Numbered from the stretch's first letter, positions 28,749 through 39,399 are shown. The stretch is DNA of 64,000 nucleotides from Lentilactobacillus kosonis (GCF_003864335.1 NZ_BEXA01000001.1:1-64000), one strand, 5' to 3'. Numbers and translations are program-made. Notes: a model not told the origin generated them from the sequence alone.

Positions 28749-29429
28749 TTAAACGGTCACCGATTCGCCTGATTGTGCGATCTCAACCACGCCATCAGGT
28801 AGTAGACCCGCAAATTTAGTTGGATCCTGTTTAATCATTGGAAATGTATTGTAGTGAATTGGTAAGACATGCTTGGCATTCAACCGCTTTGCGGCACTCG
28901 CTGCTTCTTCAGGGCCCATGGTAAAGTTACCACCAATCGGTAAAACAGCTAGCTCAATATCAAATCCCTTACCAAACAACGCCATGTCACCATAATTTGA
29001 AGTATCGCCGGCAAAGTATACCGACTTGCCATCAACCGTTAACATAAAGCCACAAGCATCTCCCATATAAACTGGCAGACCATTAATTACTAAACTAGAG
29101 CTATGTTGGGCATGCATCATCTTAATTTCGCCAAATGGAAATTGCCACTTACCACCCAGATTCATCGGATGACCTTCAACCGCTCCTTGACTTTCAGCAT
29201 AATGGACTAACTCTGGCATGCCAATAATTGGTGCGTGATTCCGCCGGCTAACCTCAATCATGTCGCCACTGTGGTCTTGATGCCCGTGCGTCACCAAAAT
29301 ATAGTCGCACTTAACGTCCAATGTTAAATCTGTTTGTGGATTACCAGTGATCCAAGGATCCACCAATAATACTGTGCCATCATCTAAACGGGCCTCTAAA
29401 CAGGCATGACCATGATAAATAATTTCCAT
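28749..29429 (-). CDS. UPF0173 metal-dependent hydrolase (metallo-beta-lactamase fold)
   Basis: 226 aa from ATG 29429 (MEIIYHGHACLEARLDDGT), after TGGAGGAAAAA. HxHxDH metal motif THGHQDHSGD near residue 52, later GDACG, AGDTSNYGDM and HVLPIHYNTFP. The UPF0173 family has no settled substrate. Length normal. Confidence 0.92.
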   Translation of the reverse strand: MEIIYHGHACLEARLDDGTVLLVDPWITGNPQTDLTLDVKCDYILVTHGHQDHSGDMIEVSRRNHAPIIGMPELVHYAESQGAVEGHPMNLGGKWQFPFGEIKMMHAQHSSSLVINGLPVYMGDACGFMLTVDGKSVYFAGDTSNYGDMALFGKGFDIELAVLPIGGNFTMGPEEAASAAKRLNAKHVLPIHYNTFPMIKQDPTKFAGLLPDGVVEIAQSGESVTV

Positions 29430-29595
29430 TAATTTTTCCTCCATTTCAGAATTAAATGAGCTGACAAGCATCGCTGTGCAGTTTGAGATTAGGCCTTCTA
29501 AACCACTTGTATATGTTCAGCGAATTCACTTTTATAAATAAAACATACCACATCTATCATGTGAGTATTACTAATTAGTCGTACAACTTTAGCCA

Positions 29596-29640
29596 TAAAA
29601 CATCCCCGATTTCAACTACTTCCGATCAGGGATGTTTTAT
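29596..29640. terminator. Terminator of the ABC-tetR operon
   Basis: AAAACATCCCCGATTTCAA, loop, CCGATCAGGGATGTTTT; family member with imperfect stem. Confidence 0.8.
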
Positions 29641-29643
29641 TAA

Positions 29644-30285
29644 TTATTTTTCACTAATGCCTCGTTCAAAAATTTCCATATAGCCTTCAGCATGCTGGAT
29701 AATTTCCGTCATATGACTTAAATCACCATTGGGATGTCTTTTCATATATGCTTTAGTCTCTTCACCAATCTGAAGCATGATAGCATTAAACATACCTTGA
29801 ACTAATTCCGTATCCACATCATTGCGAATATTAAGTCGTTCCAAAACGGGACCACTAAGCTCCATTGCCCTATTTAAATCAACTCCAACGATTTGATGAA
29901 CCACTTCTCGGTCCTCATCGTTAAAGTCATTTACATCACTATAGGCATCAAGGAGCAGTTTAAATTCATTGGGGAACTTAATTTGGAGTTGCATTTTATA
30001 TTTGGTGGCCCGGATAATCATTTCCGTCAAATCTTTGGAATCTTTCCAAACTGAAAGATCGGCGAAATCCATAATATTGGTCACGGCAAACTGGAGAGTA
30101 CTTTTATATAAGCCAAACTTACTGTCATAATATCTAAAGATGATGCCTTTGGAAACTTCTGCCATCTCGGCAATTTGATCCACTTTGGTCCTTTGGTAAC
30201 GATTATCTGCAAAAACTTTAAGCGAGCTATTTAAAATCCGCGCGACTTTTTCCGGATCTTTAGGTACTGGTTTGGTTGATTCCAT
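29644..30285 (-). CDS. TetR-family transcriptional regulator
   Basis: 213-aa TetR: HTH ILNSSLKVFADNRYQRTKVD then AEVSKGIIFRYYDSK at residues 13-60, and a TetR_C-type domain. Last gene of the operon ATPase (31897)-permease (30297)-tetR, 11 bp after the permease; likely its autorepressor through tandem sites at 32878-32907. Confidence 0.9.
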   Translation of the reverse strand: MESTKPVPKDPEKVARILNSSLKVFADNRYQRTKVDQIAEMAEVSKGIIFRYYDSKFGLYKSTLQFAVTNIMDFADLSVWKDSKDLTEMIIRATKYKMQLQIKFPNEFKLLLDAYSDVNDFNDEDREVVHQIVGVDLNRAMELSGPVLERLNIRNDVDTELVQGMFNAIMLQIGEETKAYMKRHPNGDLSHMTEIIQHAEGYMEIFERGISEK

Positions 30286-30296
30286 ATTCTAACCCC

Positions 30297-31907
30297 TTAA
30301 CTTAAATCTCGCCGTTGGTAACTCAAAATCCCAAGCATAATCACCCCAACGGTTATCATCATTAATACACTGAAGTAACCATAGTTAACCGCATTCACTG
30401 GCACTCGATCAGCCCAGCCGAAGGCACTAAAGCTCTTAGCCCAATCTGGTAATTTTAACAGACTTCCCAAATACATAGAATAGATCCCATAGAAAACATA
30501 GGCCCACGATATCAGGACGACTTTAGGCCACACACCAATTAAAAATGCTGAAATGGCGACAGCCGTCAGGATGGCCGGGTTGTATGCAATAAACACGTTT
30601 AAATAAACTTGAAAAGCTAATTTTCCATGAGTTAGCACTGAATTACCAGCAACATACAGTCCCATTAGGGATGCCAAAAAGCTTAGTTCACCTGCCATAA
30701 CTGCTGTGATTAAATAGCTCACAAAAACATGAATTCTAGAAACTCTCTTGGCAAAAACATTTTCAAGATAACCCTTAGTTTGGTCTCTTTTAAGACTATT
30801 CATCACCTGTATCGCCGGGATTGCCGCCAGACCAACACACACAATTGCAATTACCGCAACAAAGTTAAGCAAGATTTGATGATTGGCTGTATTAACGACT
30901 GCTTTGCCAAATACGGTTTGCATCGTTGGATTAGTTTTTAAAATATCACCAATCGTATTAAAAATTGATCCATAGGTGGTTCCCAAGATAAATAATCCTA
31001 CCGTCCAAACAATCATACTGGTTCGATGAAGTCTTATCACCAGACTGATTGGTCCGCGCAAAAAACGACCTGCCTTTGCCTTACCTGGTCGTGTAGCAAA
31101 CAATCCAGCACCGATGTCTCGATGTTGGCTGGTAAATAAAACTAGCAGCCAAACTGCCAAACTTAAGATAGTTAGTATGAATACTGGATACCAATCATTT
31201 TCGTGAAAGGCCGAAATTTTTTCAATGATGCCAAAAGGATTAATCCACGTAGCTGCTGGATGCTTTAAATCAGTATACATTCGCAAGATATAAGACAATC
31301 CGAAAATTCCATAACTAATTGTAGTAGCATCTCGTGCGTTATCTGCAATCTGGGCGCTAAACAGCGCTACCATGCCGAAGAACCATCCGACTGCCGCCAA
31401 CACCATGCCTAACAGCCAAGCGCCATTCGCATCAACACCAGGCATTCCACTAAGTTGAATGCCCAGCCCGAACAAGCAGCCAACTACAATATTGATTAGT
31501 ATGAGTTCAACGGAAATGGCCATAATGTTTGCCATTCGACCAATTGAATGGGCAACTAACAATTCGGTTAAACCACTGTCTTCTTCGCCTCGAGAGCCTC
31601 GAATCGCAAAGTAAATATTCATAATAACCATCATCAACGCCATGAAGATAATCATTTCAGTTCCAAACACATCAGCACTACGATGCATCGGCGTATTAAA
31701 ATTACCAAATAAAGCAACCATTGCCGGCGATTTCAAAGTATTTTCAATCGCGGCGATTGAGCTTGACGTGCCATAAATATCTTCAAACTTATAGGCGACC
31801 GCCGCCATCAATCCTGCCAAGCAGATCACCCAAGTAATTAGACTCCACCGATCCCGCCAAATTCCAAATCTGGTTAAAAATCCAGTCTTATCAAAGTTAT
31901 TGCTCAT
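30297..31907 (-). CDS. ABC exporter permease, 12-helix
   Basis: 536-aa double-length ABC-2-type permease, about 12 hydrophobic segments, no ATPase domain. Conserved RGSRGEEDSGLTELLVAHSI loop after helix 2 and its degenerate repeat DQTKGYLENVFAKRVSRIHV in the second half, as in tetronasin-type exporter permeases. Start at ATG 31907 after GAGGTGAG; it overlaps the ATPase gene by 11 bp. Partner ATPase at 31897-32837. Confidence 0.88.
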   Translation of the reverse strand: MSNNFDKTGFLTRFGIWRDRWSLITWVICLAGLMAAVAYKFEDIYGTSSSIAAIENTLKSPAMVALFGNFNTPMHRSADVFGTEMIIFMALMMVIMNIYFAIRGSRGEEDSGLTELLVAHSIGRMANIMAISVELILINIVVGCLFGLGIQLSGMPGVDANGAWLLGMVLAAVGWFFGMVALFSAQIADNARDATTISYGIFGLSYILRMYTDLKHPAATWINPFGIIEKISAFHENDWYPVFILTILSLAVWLLVLFTSQHRDIGAGLFATRPGKAKAGRFLRGPISLVIRLHRTSMIVWTVGLFILGTTYGSIFNTIGDILKTNPTMQTVFGKAVVNTANHQILLNFVAVIAIVCVGLAAIPAIQVMNSLKRDQTKGYLENVFAKRVSRIHVFVSYLITAVMAGELSFLASLMGLYVAGNSVLTHGKLAFQVYLNVFIAYNPAILTAVAISAFLIGVWPKVVLISWAYVFYGIYSMYLGSLLKLPDWAKSFSAFGWADRVPVNAVNYGYFSVLMMITVGVIMLGILSYQRRDLS

Positions 31908-32837
31908 GATCACTCACCTCTGATCCGGTTTGATCAGAACTTTGTTTGTAATATCGTAAGAACAGGTCTTCCAAAGTGGGTGGCGTGCTTTGCAACGCCA
32001 CAATCCCTTTGGTGGTTAAATACTGCATAATCTTCTCAATGTTTTCAGAATCAACTGCAAAGGTCACTTTATTAGCAATTTGCTGACTGGAATCAATATT
32101 ATGCACGGCCGAATTTTGGGATAACTCATCAGTGGGTTCCTTAGTGGTAACCGTAATCTGTGTTCGAGTTAAATGTCTCATCTCATCCAACGTTCCAGTT
32201 TCAATAATTTCCCCATCTCGAATAATCCCAATTCGATCACACATCCGTTCAACCTCTGACAGAATATGACTGGAAAGTAAAATACTCTTCCCCGCTTGTT
32301 TTAACTGCAAGACTTCTTGTTGAAAAATCTCTTCCATCAATGGATCCAGTCCAGAAGTCGGTTCATCGAAGATGTATAAATCTGCGTCAGTTGAGAATGC
32401 GGCCACTAAAGCAACCTTTTGCCGATTCCCCTTTGAATAAGTCCGCACTTTTTTAGTGACGTCTAACGCGAACTTATCGATTAAATCATCGGTCCGCTGA
32501 GTATGCTGGTTGTCATTCATTTCAAAAACAAATCAATGATTTCACCACCAGTTAGGTTGGGCCATAGATAAACATCACCTGGTACGTAAGCGATTCGTTT
32601 ATGAATCGAAACTCGGTCGGTCCAGACATCTTCACCAAAGATAGTTGCTTCACCAGCCGTGCGTTTTAGAATTCCTAATAAAGTTCGAATGGTAGTAGAT
32701 TTTCCAGCACCATTAGGGCCGATGAATCCAAATACCTCGCCTTGGTTAACATCAAACGTAACATTTTTTAAAGCCTTGAATTTTCCAAATGTCTTTTGTA
32801 AATGATCTAGATGTAGAACCACATTATTTGTTGTCAT
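31897..32837 (-). pseudogene. ABC exporter ATP-binding protein, frameshifted
   Basis: From ATG 32837 (MTTNNVVLHLDHLQKTFG) Walker A GPNGAGKSTT and Q-loop region are intact up to IIDLFLK. Then three A near 32519 should be four; the next frame reads MNDNQHTQRTDDL, the signature-like YSKGNRQKVALVAAF, Walker B YIFDEPTSGLD and the SSHILSEVE H-loop. Joined about 313 aa. Likely a sequencing indel. First gene of its operon; ribosome site GGGAGGCGA. Confidence 0.87.
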
Positions 32838-32877
32838 AATATCGCCTCCCTTGATTTCACCTAGATTATATTTCGCA

Positions 32878-32907
32878 TTGACCCGCAAGTCAATGACTAG
32901 CCAGTCA
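32878..32907. promoter_or_regulatory. Tandem TetR operators before ABC operon
   Basis: TTGACC-CGCA-AGTCAA (32878-32893) and TGACT-AGCC-AGTCA (32894-32907), back to back about 45-70 bp before the ATPase start. The linked tetR (29644) is the likely reader. Confidence 0.65.
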
Positions 32908-33118
32908 ATAACCAAGTGAAACCCAAATATTTTGAATAAGCTTCAGATATGCTAATCGGTTATAAACACACCTGATCATTGCTAACTGAAGGTTCAGTTT
33001 AAAAGATATTCATGGCTTTACTTCAAATAATTAATCCATATTTGCTATAGTTAGTTAATTAATCAATAAAACTATTTATGCACTAAAATAAATTAATCTA
33101 TACAGGTGGTTAACTTGA

Positions 33119-33649
33119 ATGAATACTCGGGATAATATTATTAGCACCTTCAAACATCTATCTGAAGAAGTTGGCTTTGAACAAGTTAGAATCAGTAAAA
33201 TATGCACCTTACTACATATTGAAAGAAAGCTATTTTACTACTACTTTAGCGATAAATATGAATTATTAACAACCATTTACTTAGACGATATTAATCGATA
33301 TTTTAACTTGGCAGTAACTAATAAAACTAACTGGCAATCAAATGCCTTAAAATTATTAAGCTCATATCGCCAATCAGGAAAATTTTATCATGCAACAGTC
33401 TTGACGGATCATGGTACCTGGAAAAGCGTATTCGGTGAACATATGGAGAAATTATTCACCGAATTATTTATCGAATTATCTGCCGAAATAACTGACAAAA
33501 TCGAATTTTATGCACAATTCTTTGCTAATGGTTGGGTTGGCCTAGTATTCCAATGGATCAAGCATTACTTCTCCCCAACTGAAACTAAACTTGTTGATAA
33601 TTTCAACGGTCTAATCAATTTCACGCAAAAGTATATTGATAATTGGTAA
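33119..33649 (+). CDS. TetR-family transcriptional regulator
   Basis: 176-aa TetR: HTH in residues 5-50 (IISTFKHLSEEVGFEQVRIS, HIERKLFYYYFSDKYELL), of the DhaS-like type with a short effector domain (TetR_C_7/8). Followed 79 bp on by an alpha/beta hydrolase in the same direction, which it may control. The 280-bp gap upstream has no other feature beyond the ABC operators. Confidence 0.87.
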   Translation: MNTRDNIISTFKHLSEEVGFEQVRISKICTLLHIERKLFYYYFSDKYELLTTIYLDDINRYFNLAVTNKTNWQSNALKLLSSYRQSGKFYHATVLTDHGTWKSVFGEHMEKLFTELFIELSAEITDKIEFYAQFFANGWVGLVFQWIKHYFSPTETKLVDNFNGLINFTQKYIDNW

Positions 33650-33728
33650 GCTTACCCATTATTAATATTTTGGGTAATGATTTACATTAAACAATTAGCT
33701 ATACTTTCCCCCAAGGAGGACGTTTATT

Positions 33729-34565
33729 ATGAACAGAAAATATATGAAAACATCAGATCAAACAATTGCTTACTATGACGAAGGCCAAGGTGAACCAATT
33801 TTCATGTTACATGGGTTCCCAGATTCAGCTGACGTTTGGCGAAAATTAATTCCAATGTTCGTTAATCAAGGATATCGGGTTATTGCCCCTGATATGCGCG
33901 GATTTGGCCAATCATTTATTCCAGAGCATGTCGCAGATTTCTCTATTCAATTAATCATGGCAGATATTCTCAAACTAAAAAAATTTCTTAACATTGATCA
34001 ACCAGTCAAATTAATTGCTCATGATTGGGGCGCTAACATTGGTTGGATGCTGGCAAGCTTTTATCAGTCAGAGTTTGAATCATATATTGCAATCAGTGTC
34101 GGCCATCCTTATTCATACGCCAAAGATGGCGGCTTTGAACAACAGAAAAAGGGTTGGTACACCATGGCGTTCTTATTTGAAGGATTATCTGAAGAATTGT
34201 TTTCTCAAAATAATTGGGCAGGCCTGCGGACATTTACCCAAAATCATCCTGAATTAGACAGCCATTGGATACCAGAGTTATCACGCGAGGGCCGATTCAC
34301 TGCCGCCCTGAACTTATACCGGGCAAACTTAGAGCCTCATGATAATTCGCAAACTCCTGCTATCCCGCAATCCCAAATCCCTATATTAGGGATCTATGGG
34401 ATGAACGACCTCTACTTAAGTGAAGCGCAAATGAAAAACTCAAGTAAATATCTGGCCGGTAAATTTAATTACGTCACCGTTAATGGTGGTCATTGGTTAC
34501 CCATTGACGAACCAGAATTTATATTTAAACAGGCGATGTCATTCTATAATCCTAATTTCAAGTAA
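33729..34565 (+). CDS. Alpha/beta hydrolase (epoxide hydrolase-like)
   Basis: 278-aa cytosolic hydrolase. Oxyanion-hole motif MLHGFPDSADVW near residue 27; nucleophile elbow IAHDWGANIG near 98 with Asp as nucleophile, as in epoxide hydrolases and dehalogenases rather than Ser esterases; acid region GIYGMNDLY and His in NGGHWLPIDEP close the triad. Substrate unknown. Ribosome site AAGGAGG. Confidence 0.9.
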   Translation: MNRKYMKTSDQTIAYYDEGQGEPIFMLHGFPDSADVWRKLIPMFVNQGYRVIAPDMRGFGQSFIPEHVADFSIQLIMADILKLKKFLNIDQPVKLIAHDWGANIGWMLASFYQSEFESYIAISVGHPYSYAKDGGFEQQKKGWYTMAFLFEGLSEELFSQNNWAGLRTFTQNHPELDSHWIPELSREGRFTAALNLYRANLEPHDNSQTPAIPQSQIPILGIYGMNDLYLSEAQMKNSSKYLAGKFNYVTVNGGHWLPIDEPEFIFKQAMSFYNPNFK

Positions 34566-34600
34566 AGCGCTGCGTTATTAGTTAACTAACATAAAACACT

Positions 34601-34640
34601 AAAAACACCTGAACTCAATTACGTGAGTTCAGGTGTTTTT
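34601..34640. terminator. Terminator (family member)
   Basis: AAAAACACCTGAACTCA-ATTACG-TGAGTTCAGGTGTTTTT, perfect stem. Confidence 0.9.
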
Positions 34641-34807
34641 ATTTACGACCAGTATTTTACATTATGAACTGAAGCCAAAGCTTGTAGTACGCCATACTAA
34701 TCCTTAAACTGTTTCAATTACCGACCAATGAAACTTAACCCCTAACGTAGGATTGGCATCATCAATATCAGCATACATAGCTGTTGTAATTTTATTAAGT
34801 AATGGCA

Positions 34808-35978
34808 CTAATTACCTTCTAGTGATCCAAGATGACCCTTAAAATCATCCTTTGCGTTATCTTCACCGACAATATGCATATCGGTGTGTAACATATCCAA
34901 AAATTCTTTAAATGATGGATTGATTCCTAATTCTGGATAGTCATAAAGAGCTACTGTGTATCGAATAGCCATTTCTTGACCAGCCTCAACTTTTTGAACC
35001 CAGTGAGGTTCACGTAAGCTTTCCCGACCTAAGGCCACAAAGTCAATGCCAGCATCCATAACCTTTTCAGCATCTTGAGGCGTTTCCACCGAACCAACTG
35101 AAATCAAAGGGATCCGACCGTTAATTTGTCGTTTGATTTTTCAATGAGGGGTTCGTTATCATCTTGGTTATTCAAAGATGTGCGCCATGCATTCCCCATT
35201 GAGATATGCAAATAATCAATTTTTTGATCAGCTAGCATATCTACAAACTTTAACGTATCCTCGATGCGAATTCCTGGTTCCTCAATCTCTTCTGGTGAAA
35301 TCCGGTAACCAACAATAAATGGTGAAGCTGCATTATCCTTAACCACTTGATTAACCTTTTTGATAATTTCCAGAGCGAAGGTCATGCGCTTTTCAACTGA
35401 TCCACCCCACTTATCAGTTCTTCGATTAGAGTGTGGTGAAAAGAATTGTTGCATTAAATAGGTATTAGCACCATGTAATTCAATCCCATCAAAGCCGACG
35501 CTAATTGCTCGTCGAGTTGCTTCACCAAAGTCTGCAATAATTTGTTCAATCTCATCGTTGGTTAATTCCTGAGGAGTTTCCGCATTAGGTCGTTGGGCCG
35601 CAACGGCACTGGCACTAACAATTGGTGCACCACGAAGAATTTTTGAATTACTCATTCGACCAGCGTGGAAGATTTGCAAAATGGCCTTAGTTCCATTTCG
35701 CTTAACTGTCGAAGCTAATTTCGTTAAGCCTGGCAAAAATTTATCGTCAGCAATAGAAGTTCACCTTCAAATCCTTTACCATTTTCAGATACATTGGCAA
35801 CTGGGACAATGAACATCCCTGCGCCACCGGTATGAAGATCGAAATAGCGTAACTCATCCATTGATACCGTGCCATCTTGTAAAGCCGAAGCTTCTGTCAT
35901 TGGTGGAATCACAATACGATTCTTAATTTGAACACCATTCTTAAATGTATAAGGTTGTAAAAATTTATACTTAGCCAT
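34808..35978 (-). pseudogene. Old Yellow Enzyme-type NADH:flavin oxidoreductase, two frameshifts
   Basis: FMN-dependent ene-reductase fold. From ATG 35978 (MAKYKFLQPYTFKNGVQIKN) to GELLLLT; a base is missing near 35746. The next frame carries the OYE signature SPHSNRRTDKWGGS and substrate-side HGANTYLMQQFF; five A near 35137 should be six; the last frame gives ISVGSVETPQDAEKVMDAG and GRESLREP (FMN phosphate region). Joined about 390 aa, normal. Probably intact in the organism. Confidence 0.88.
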
Positions 35979-36085
35979 TGGGCCATCTCCTCTGAGAAAT
36001 AATAAAAGTTCATAGTGACTTAACTTGCTAATTCATTCTAACTAAAAGTAAGTATGTCGTGAAGTAGGCACTTTAACTTTCCTTA

Positions 36086-36101
36086 GTTACTAATAAGTAA
36101 C
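36086..36101. promoter_or_regulatory. Inverted repeat upstream of OYE
   Basis: GTTACT-AATA-AGTAAC, 108 bp before the OYE start. HxlR-type regulators often control OYE genes, but none is seen here. Confidence 0.35.
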
Positions 36102-36158
36102 AATTGGCTAGGACTGGGGTATTTGAAGCGAATAAACTTTCACTAGACGTCAACACTC

Positions 36159-36196
36159 AACATCCCTGAACTCGATTTTTGAGATCAGGGATGTTT
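36159..36196. terminator. Terminator (family member)
   Basis: AACATCCCTGAACTCG-ATTTT-TGAGATCAGGGATGTTT, after NADH oxidase (-). Confidence 0.88.
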
Positions 36197-36235
36197 ATTA
36201 GTTAAACCTAAATCGTATCCAAGCAAATATCTTGG

Positions 36236-37551
36236 TTAATCTAAGTGTTCCAATTTAACCGCTTTGTGGGCAGCAGCACTCATAACGTTTTCTTCATTGC
36301 CTTGACTTGGATGGAAGAAAAAGTCCGCATCGGCCAACTGTTCAATTGTCATTTCCATTTGAATAGCTAACGAAATTGTATTGATAAAATCTGAGATATT
36401 GGCCTTTGACATAACCTGACCACCCAGAATCTGGAAATTAACTGGGTCATAAATTAATTTGAATTGAACTTTTTCCTGACTGTGAAAGTTCAAATCAGTT
36501 CCAACCATTTCCTCTAGGTAGACACCTTTGATCTCATGGTTTAACCGCTTAGCAGTCACTTCGTTCAGGCCAGTCGTGCCAAATTGGTAATCAAGAACAT
36601 TCCAGGCCGAAGTTCCTGCGTGCCCGAAAATGCTTGCATTGGTTCAGTCAAATTTTGGGCGGCCAAGTATCCTTGTCGGCGAGCATTAGATGCCAACGAA
36701 ATATTCATATCAGTATCTCCTGGATTATATCGTAGCTTGGTGATATCACCAACTGCAAACACATCAGAATTACTGGTTTGTTGAAATTCATTGGTCTTGA
36801 CTAAGCCATTACTTTCTAATTCAATCTCTCCTGCTAACCAGTTAGTATTGGGTTTTGCGCCAATTGACATAATTACTAAGTCAGCTGGATATGTTCCTTG
36901 ATCAGTTTCAATCCCTACCACTTGATCGTCACTACCAACAAATTTAGTTAACCTTTCGGTAGTTTGAATACTAACATTCTTTTCAATCAGAGATTTGCTA
37001 ATCACATCTGTAAATTCATGATCAAGATATGTACCAAGAATCCGGTCGCCACTATCAATTACAGTCACTTTCTTACCGGCTTGAGCGAACAAACTCACAG
37101 CCCCAATACCAATATAACCAGCACCAACTACCACAATATTTTTAATGTTTTCATCAGTAGCTGATTTTCTAAATTGCATCAAGCTCTGCGCATCTCTCAA
37201 AGTTAAAATCCCATTTAATTCAGCTCCTGGAACTGGCAATTTGCTTGGAGAAGCCCCAGTTGCAAGAATCAACTTATCATATTGCTCATCTTGTTCCTGA
37301 CCAGTTTGAATATTTGTAACCCTTAGTGTTTTCTGGTCAGTCAGTAACTTAACAGCTTGATAATAACTAAACGTTCGGACCCCTTGATTGGCCAACTCCG
37401 CAAACCTGCGTTCAGCGTCATCCAGAGATAACCGTAAGCTATCAGCAATGTTGCCTTGGTCATACCATTTCACTTCAACGTTTGATTGATTAATAATTCC
37501 TTCAATTGCTGCCTGACCACCATGAGATGCTCCAACGACGATAATTTTCAT
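36236..37551 (-). pseudogene. NADH oxidase/peroxidase-family flavoprotein, frameshifted, lacking the redox Cys
   Basis: From ATG 37551 (MKIIVVGASHGGQAAIEGII, FAD GxGxxG-like), NAD motif VVGAGYIGIGAVS near 155, and SDVFAVGDI near 275. The frame breaks near 36640 (four T should be five) and continues GHAGTSAWNVLDYQFGTTGL to the dimer domain. Joined about 439 aa. At the position of catalytic Cys42 of Nox/Npr enzymes the sequence is SLRLSLDDAE: Ser, not the usual SCG. So water-forming oxidase or peroxidase chemistry is doubtful; it might make H2O2 or do something else. Divergent from tetR 37684. Confidence 0.85.
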
Positions 37552-37594
37552 AACTATTTGCCTCTTTATTTTTTGTTTGACTGTATAATACACC

Positions 37595-37653
37595 ATGTAT
37601 CTTATTTTTAATATATAAATACAGGAAGCATTCTATACAATTAAGATACGTTT
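37595..37653. promoter_or_regulatory. TetR half-sites in Nox/tetR gap
   Basis: GTATCTTA near 37597 and TTAAGATAC near 37643 form a wide inverted pair between the divergent genes. The same GTATCTT core is in the operators of the paralogous tetR at 20865. Confidence 0.45.
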
Positions 37654-37683
37654 CGGATATAATGTACGTTAGAGGTAAATATA

Positions 37684-38274
37684 ATGAATAAATCAACCAC
37701 TGAACGTCGTCGAGGTGACGACTTAGAACAAGCCATCTTTCAAAACGCCTTAACTATTTTAAATAATGAGGGTTACGATGCGATCAGCTTTGCCAGAATT
37801 GCTCGCGAATCTAATACTAGTCGTTCAGTGCTATATCATCATTGGGATTCCCCATTTGATCTCACGTTAGCGGCCATTCATGATCAAAATCCCGACGGAA
37901 ACAACACTTTGAGTTATTACGATACTGGTTCTCTACGCAGTGACCTAATCTTCATTGGCCAGTACTTCATCATTGAGCTTGAAAGAATTCCGCAAAACTT
38001 TCGGACTGCACTCTTATCAGTCATGTCTAGTAATCCAAACAAAGTTCAAAAAATGCTAACTAACACTAATAAACTAACCACAGAAATTTTAGATCAGGCA
38101 CTTGCAACCGCAATAACTCGCGGAGACATCTCTAAATTACCCAACGACACCAGTAAGAACTCATTCTTTAAGCTAATTAGATACAGCTTTGTCATTGAAA
38201 ATCATCCCATTAACCAAGCCGAATTAGAAGATATTATTGATAGCATTGTACTACCTGTATTAACCCAAAAGTAA
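37684..38274 (+). CDS. TetR-family transcriptional regulator
   Basis: 196-aa TetR, same length and layout as the protein at 20865 (ERRRGDDLEQAIFQNAL, then TSRSVLYHHWDSPFDL for the recognition helix). Divergent from the NADH oxidase-like gene and 32 bp upstream of the AlkD-like gene, so it may control both. Confidence 0.9.
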   Translation: MNKSTTERRRGDDLEQAIFQNALTILNNEGYDAISFARIARESNTSRSVLYHHWDSPFDLTLAAIHDQNPDGNNTLSYYDTGSLRSDLIFIGQYFIIELERIPQNFRTALLSVMSSNPNKVQKMLTNTNKLTTEILDQALATAITRGDISKLPNDTSKNSFFKLIRYSFVIENHPINQAELEDIIDSIVLPVLTQK

Positions 38275-38306
38275 GATCTAAACGAACACCGTTACGGAGG
38301 TAACCC

Positions 38307-39399
38307 ATGGCAACTGCTTTAAAAGATGTTTATTCAATCGAGTTCTTAACTCAGTTAGGAACGACCATCACCGATCACGATTCCAGTTTTGATACTTCAA
38401 AATTTATTCAAGCCACGGTTAATGATGGATGGTCAGAATTAAAACTAATGGAGCGTCGTGATCGAATTACCCAAGCACTTCATCATCAATTACCCAGTGA
38501 CTTTAAACAAGCCACTAAAGTGTTGTGCGCTATTAGTACGACGATTACCGGCTTTGCGGCCTTGTGTCTACCAAATTATGTCGCCATGTACGGACAAAAT
38601 GATTGGCAGACTTCCATGACTGCACTTGGTACTCTAACTAAAACTTCCTCATCTGAATTTGCAATTCGGCCCTTTCTAATTGAATCACCTGAGAAGACTA
38701 TCCAACAAATGCTAACTTGGTCCCAAAGCGAAAATGAAGACCAACGACGTCTAGCTAGTGAGGGTATACGTCCACGCCTACCATGGGGAATTCGCCTAAG
38801 ACAGTTTATCGTGGACCCGGCACCAATTTTCCAATATTAGAAATTTAATTAATGATAATAGCCAATATGTACAAAAAAGTGTGGCTAACAACCTAAACGA
38901 TATTAGCAAAGATCACCCTCAACTAGTCATCGACTTCTGTAAATCACATTGGCATGAATCAAAGAATACTGATTGGGTTATTAATCGAGCTCTGCGGACA
39001 CTTTTTAAGTCTGGAAATTCAGACGTGCTGGCTCTACTCGGTTACAGCCAGCGGGATGCAACGTTACTGGCAAACATATTATTCACGGCGTCCTCAAATA
39101 TTGTAACTTTGAATCATAGCACCGAATTTAATTACCAACTTACCAATCATACAAATAATGATCTACCACTTTATCTTGGTTATCGGGTACATTATGTTAA
39201 AAAAAATCAGCAAACATCGGCAAAAGACTTTTTTATCAAACGAGCTAACTTAAAATCACATCAAACGCTAAATGGACATTTTGCGATTAACTGGAAGCAG
39301 CTAACGACGCGCAAATTATACCCCGGTTCACATCATATTGAATTATTGGTGAATACTGTACCCATAGCAGACACTAATATCGGTTTGGCGATTCCATAA
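38307..39399 (+). pseudogene. DNA alkylation repair (AlkD-like HEAT-repeat) protein, frameshifted
   Basis: Residues 1-177 read MATALKDVYSIEFLTQLGTT to IVDPAPIF; two single T are then missing near 38830 and 38845, and repaired reading gives DPAPIFPILEILINDNSQYV followed by QKSVANNLNDISKDHP, the conserved AlkD HEAT segment. The rest runs to 39399; about 364 aa in all. AlkD-like glycosylases excise alkylated bases. Two deletions within 20 bp, both in T-runs, look like base-calling errors. Co-directional with tetR 37684. Confidence 0.85.

Noticed and set aside
34704-34811. Minus-strand frame ending FHWSVIETV after the OYE gene
   Set aside because: About 35 codons, no start or ribosome site, no family recognised; may be chance.
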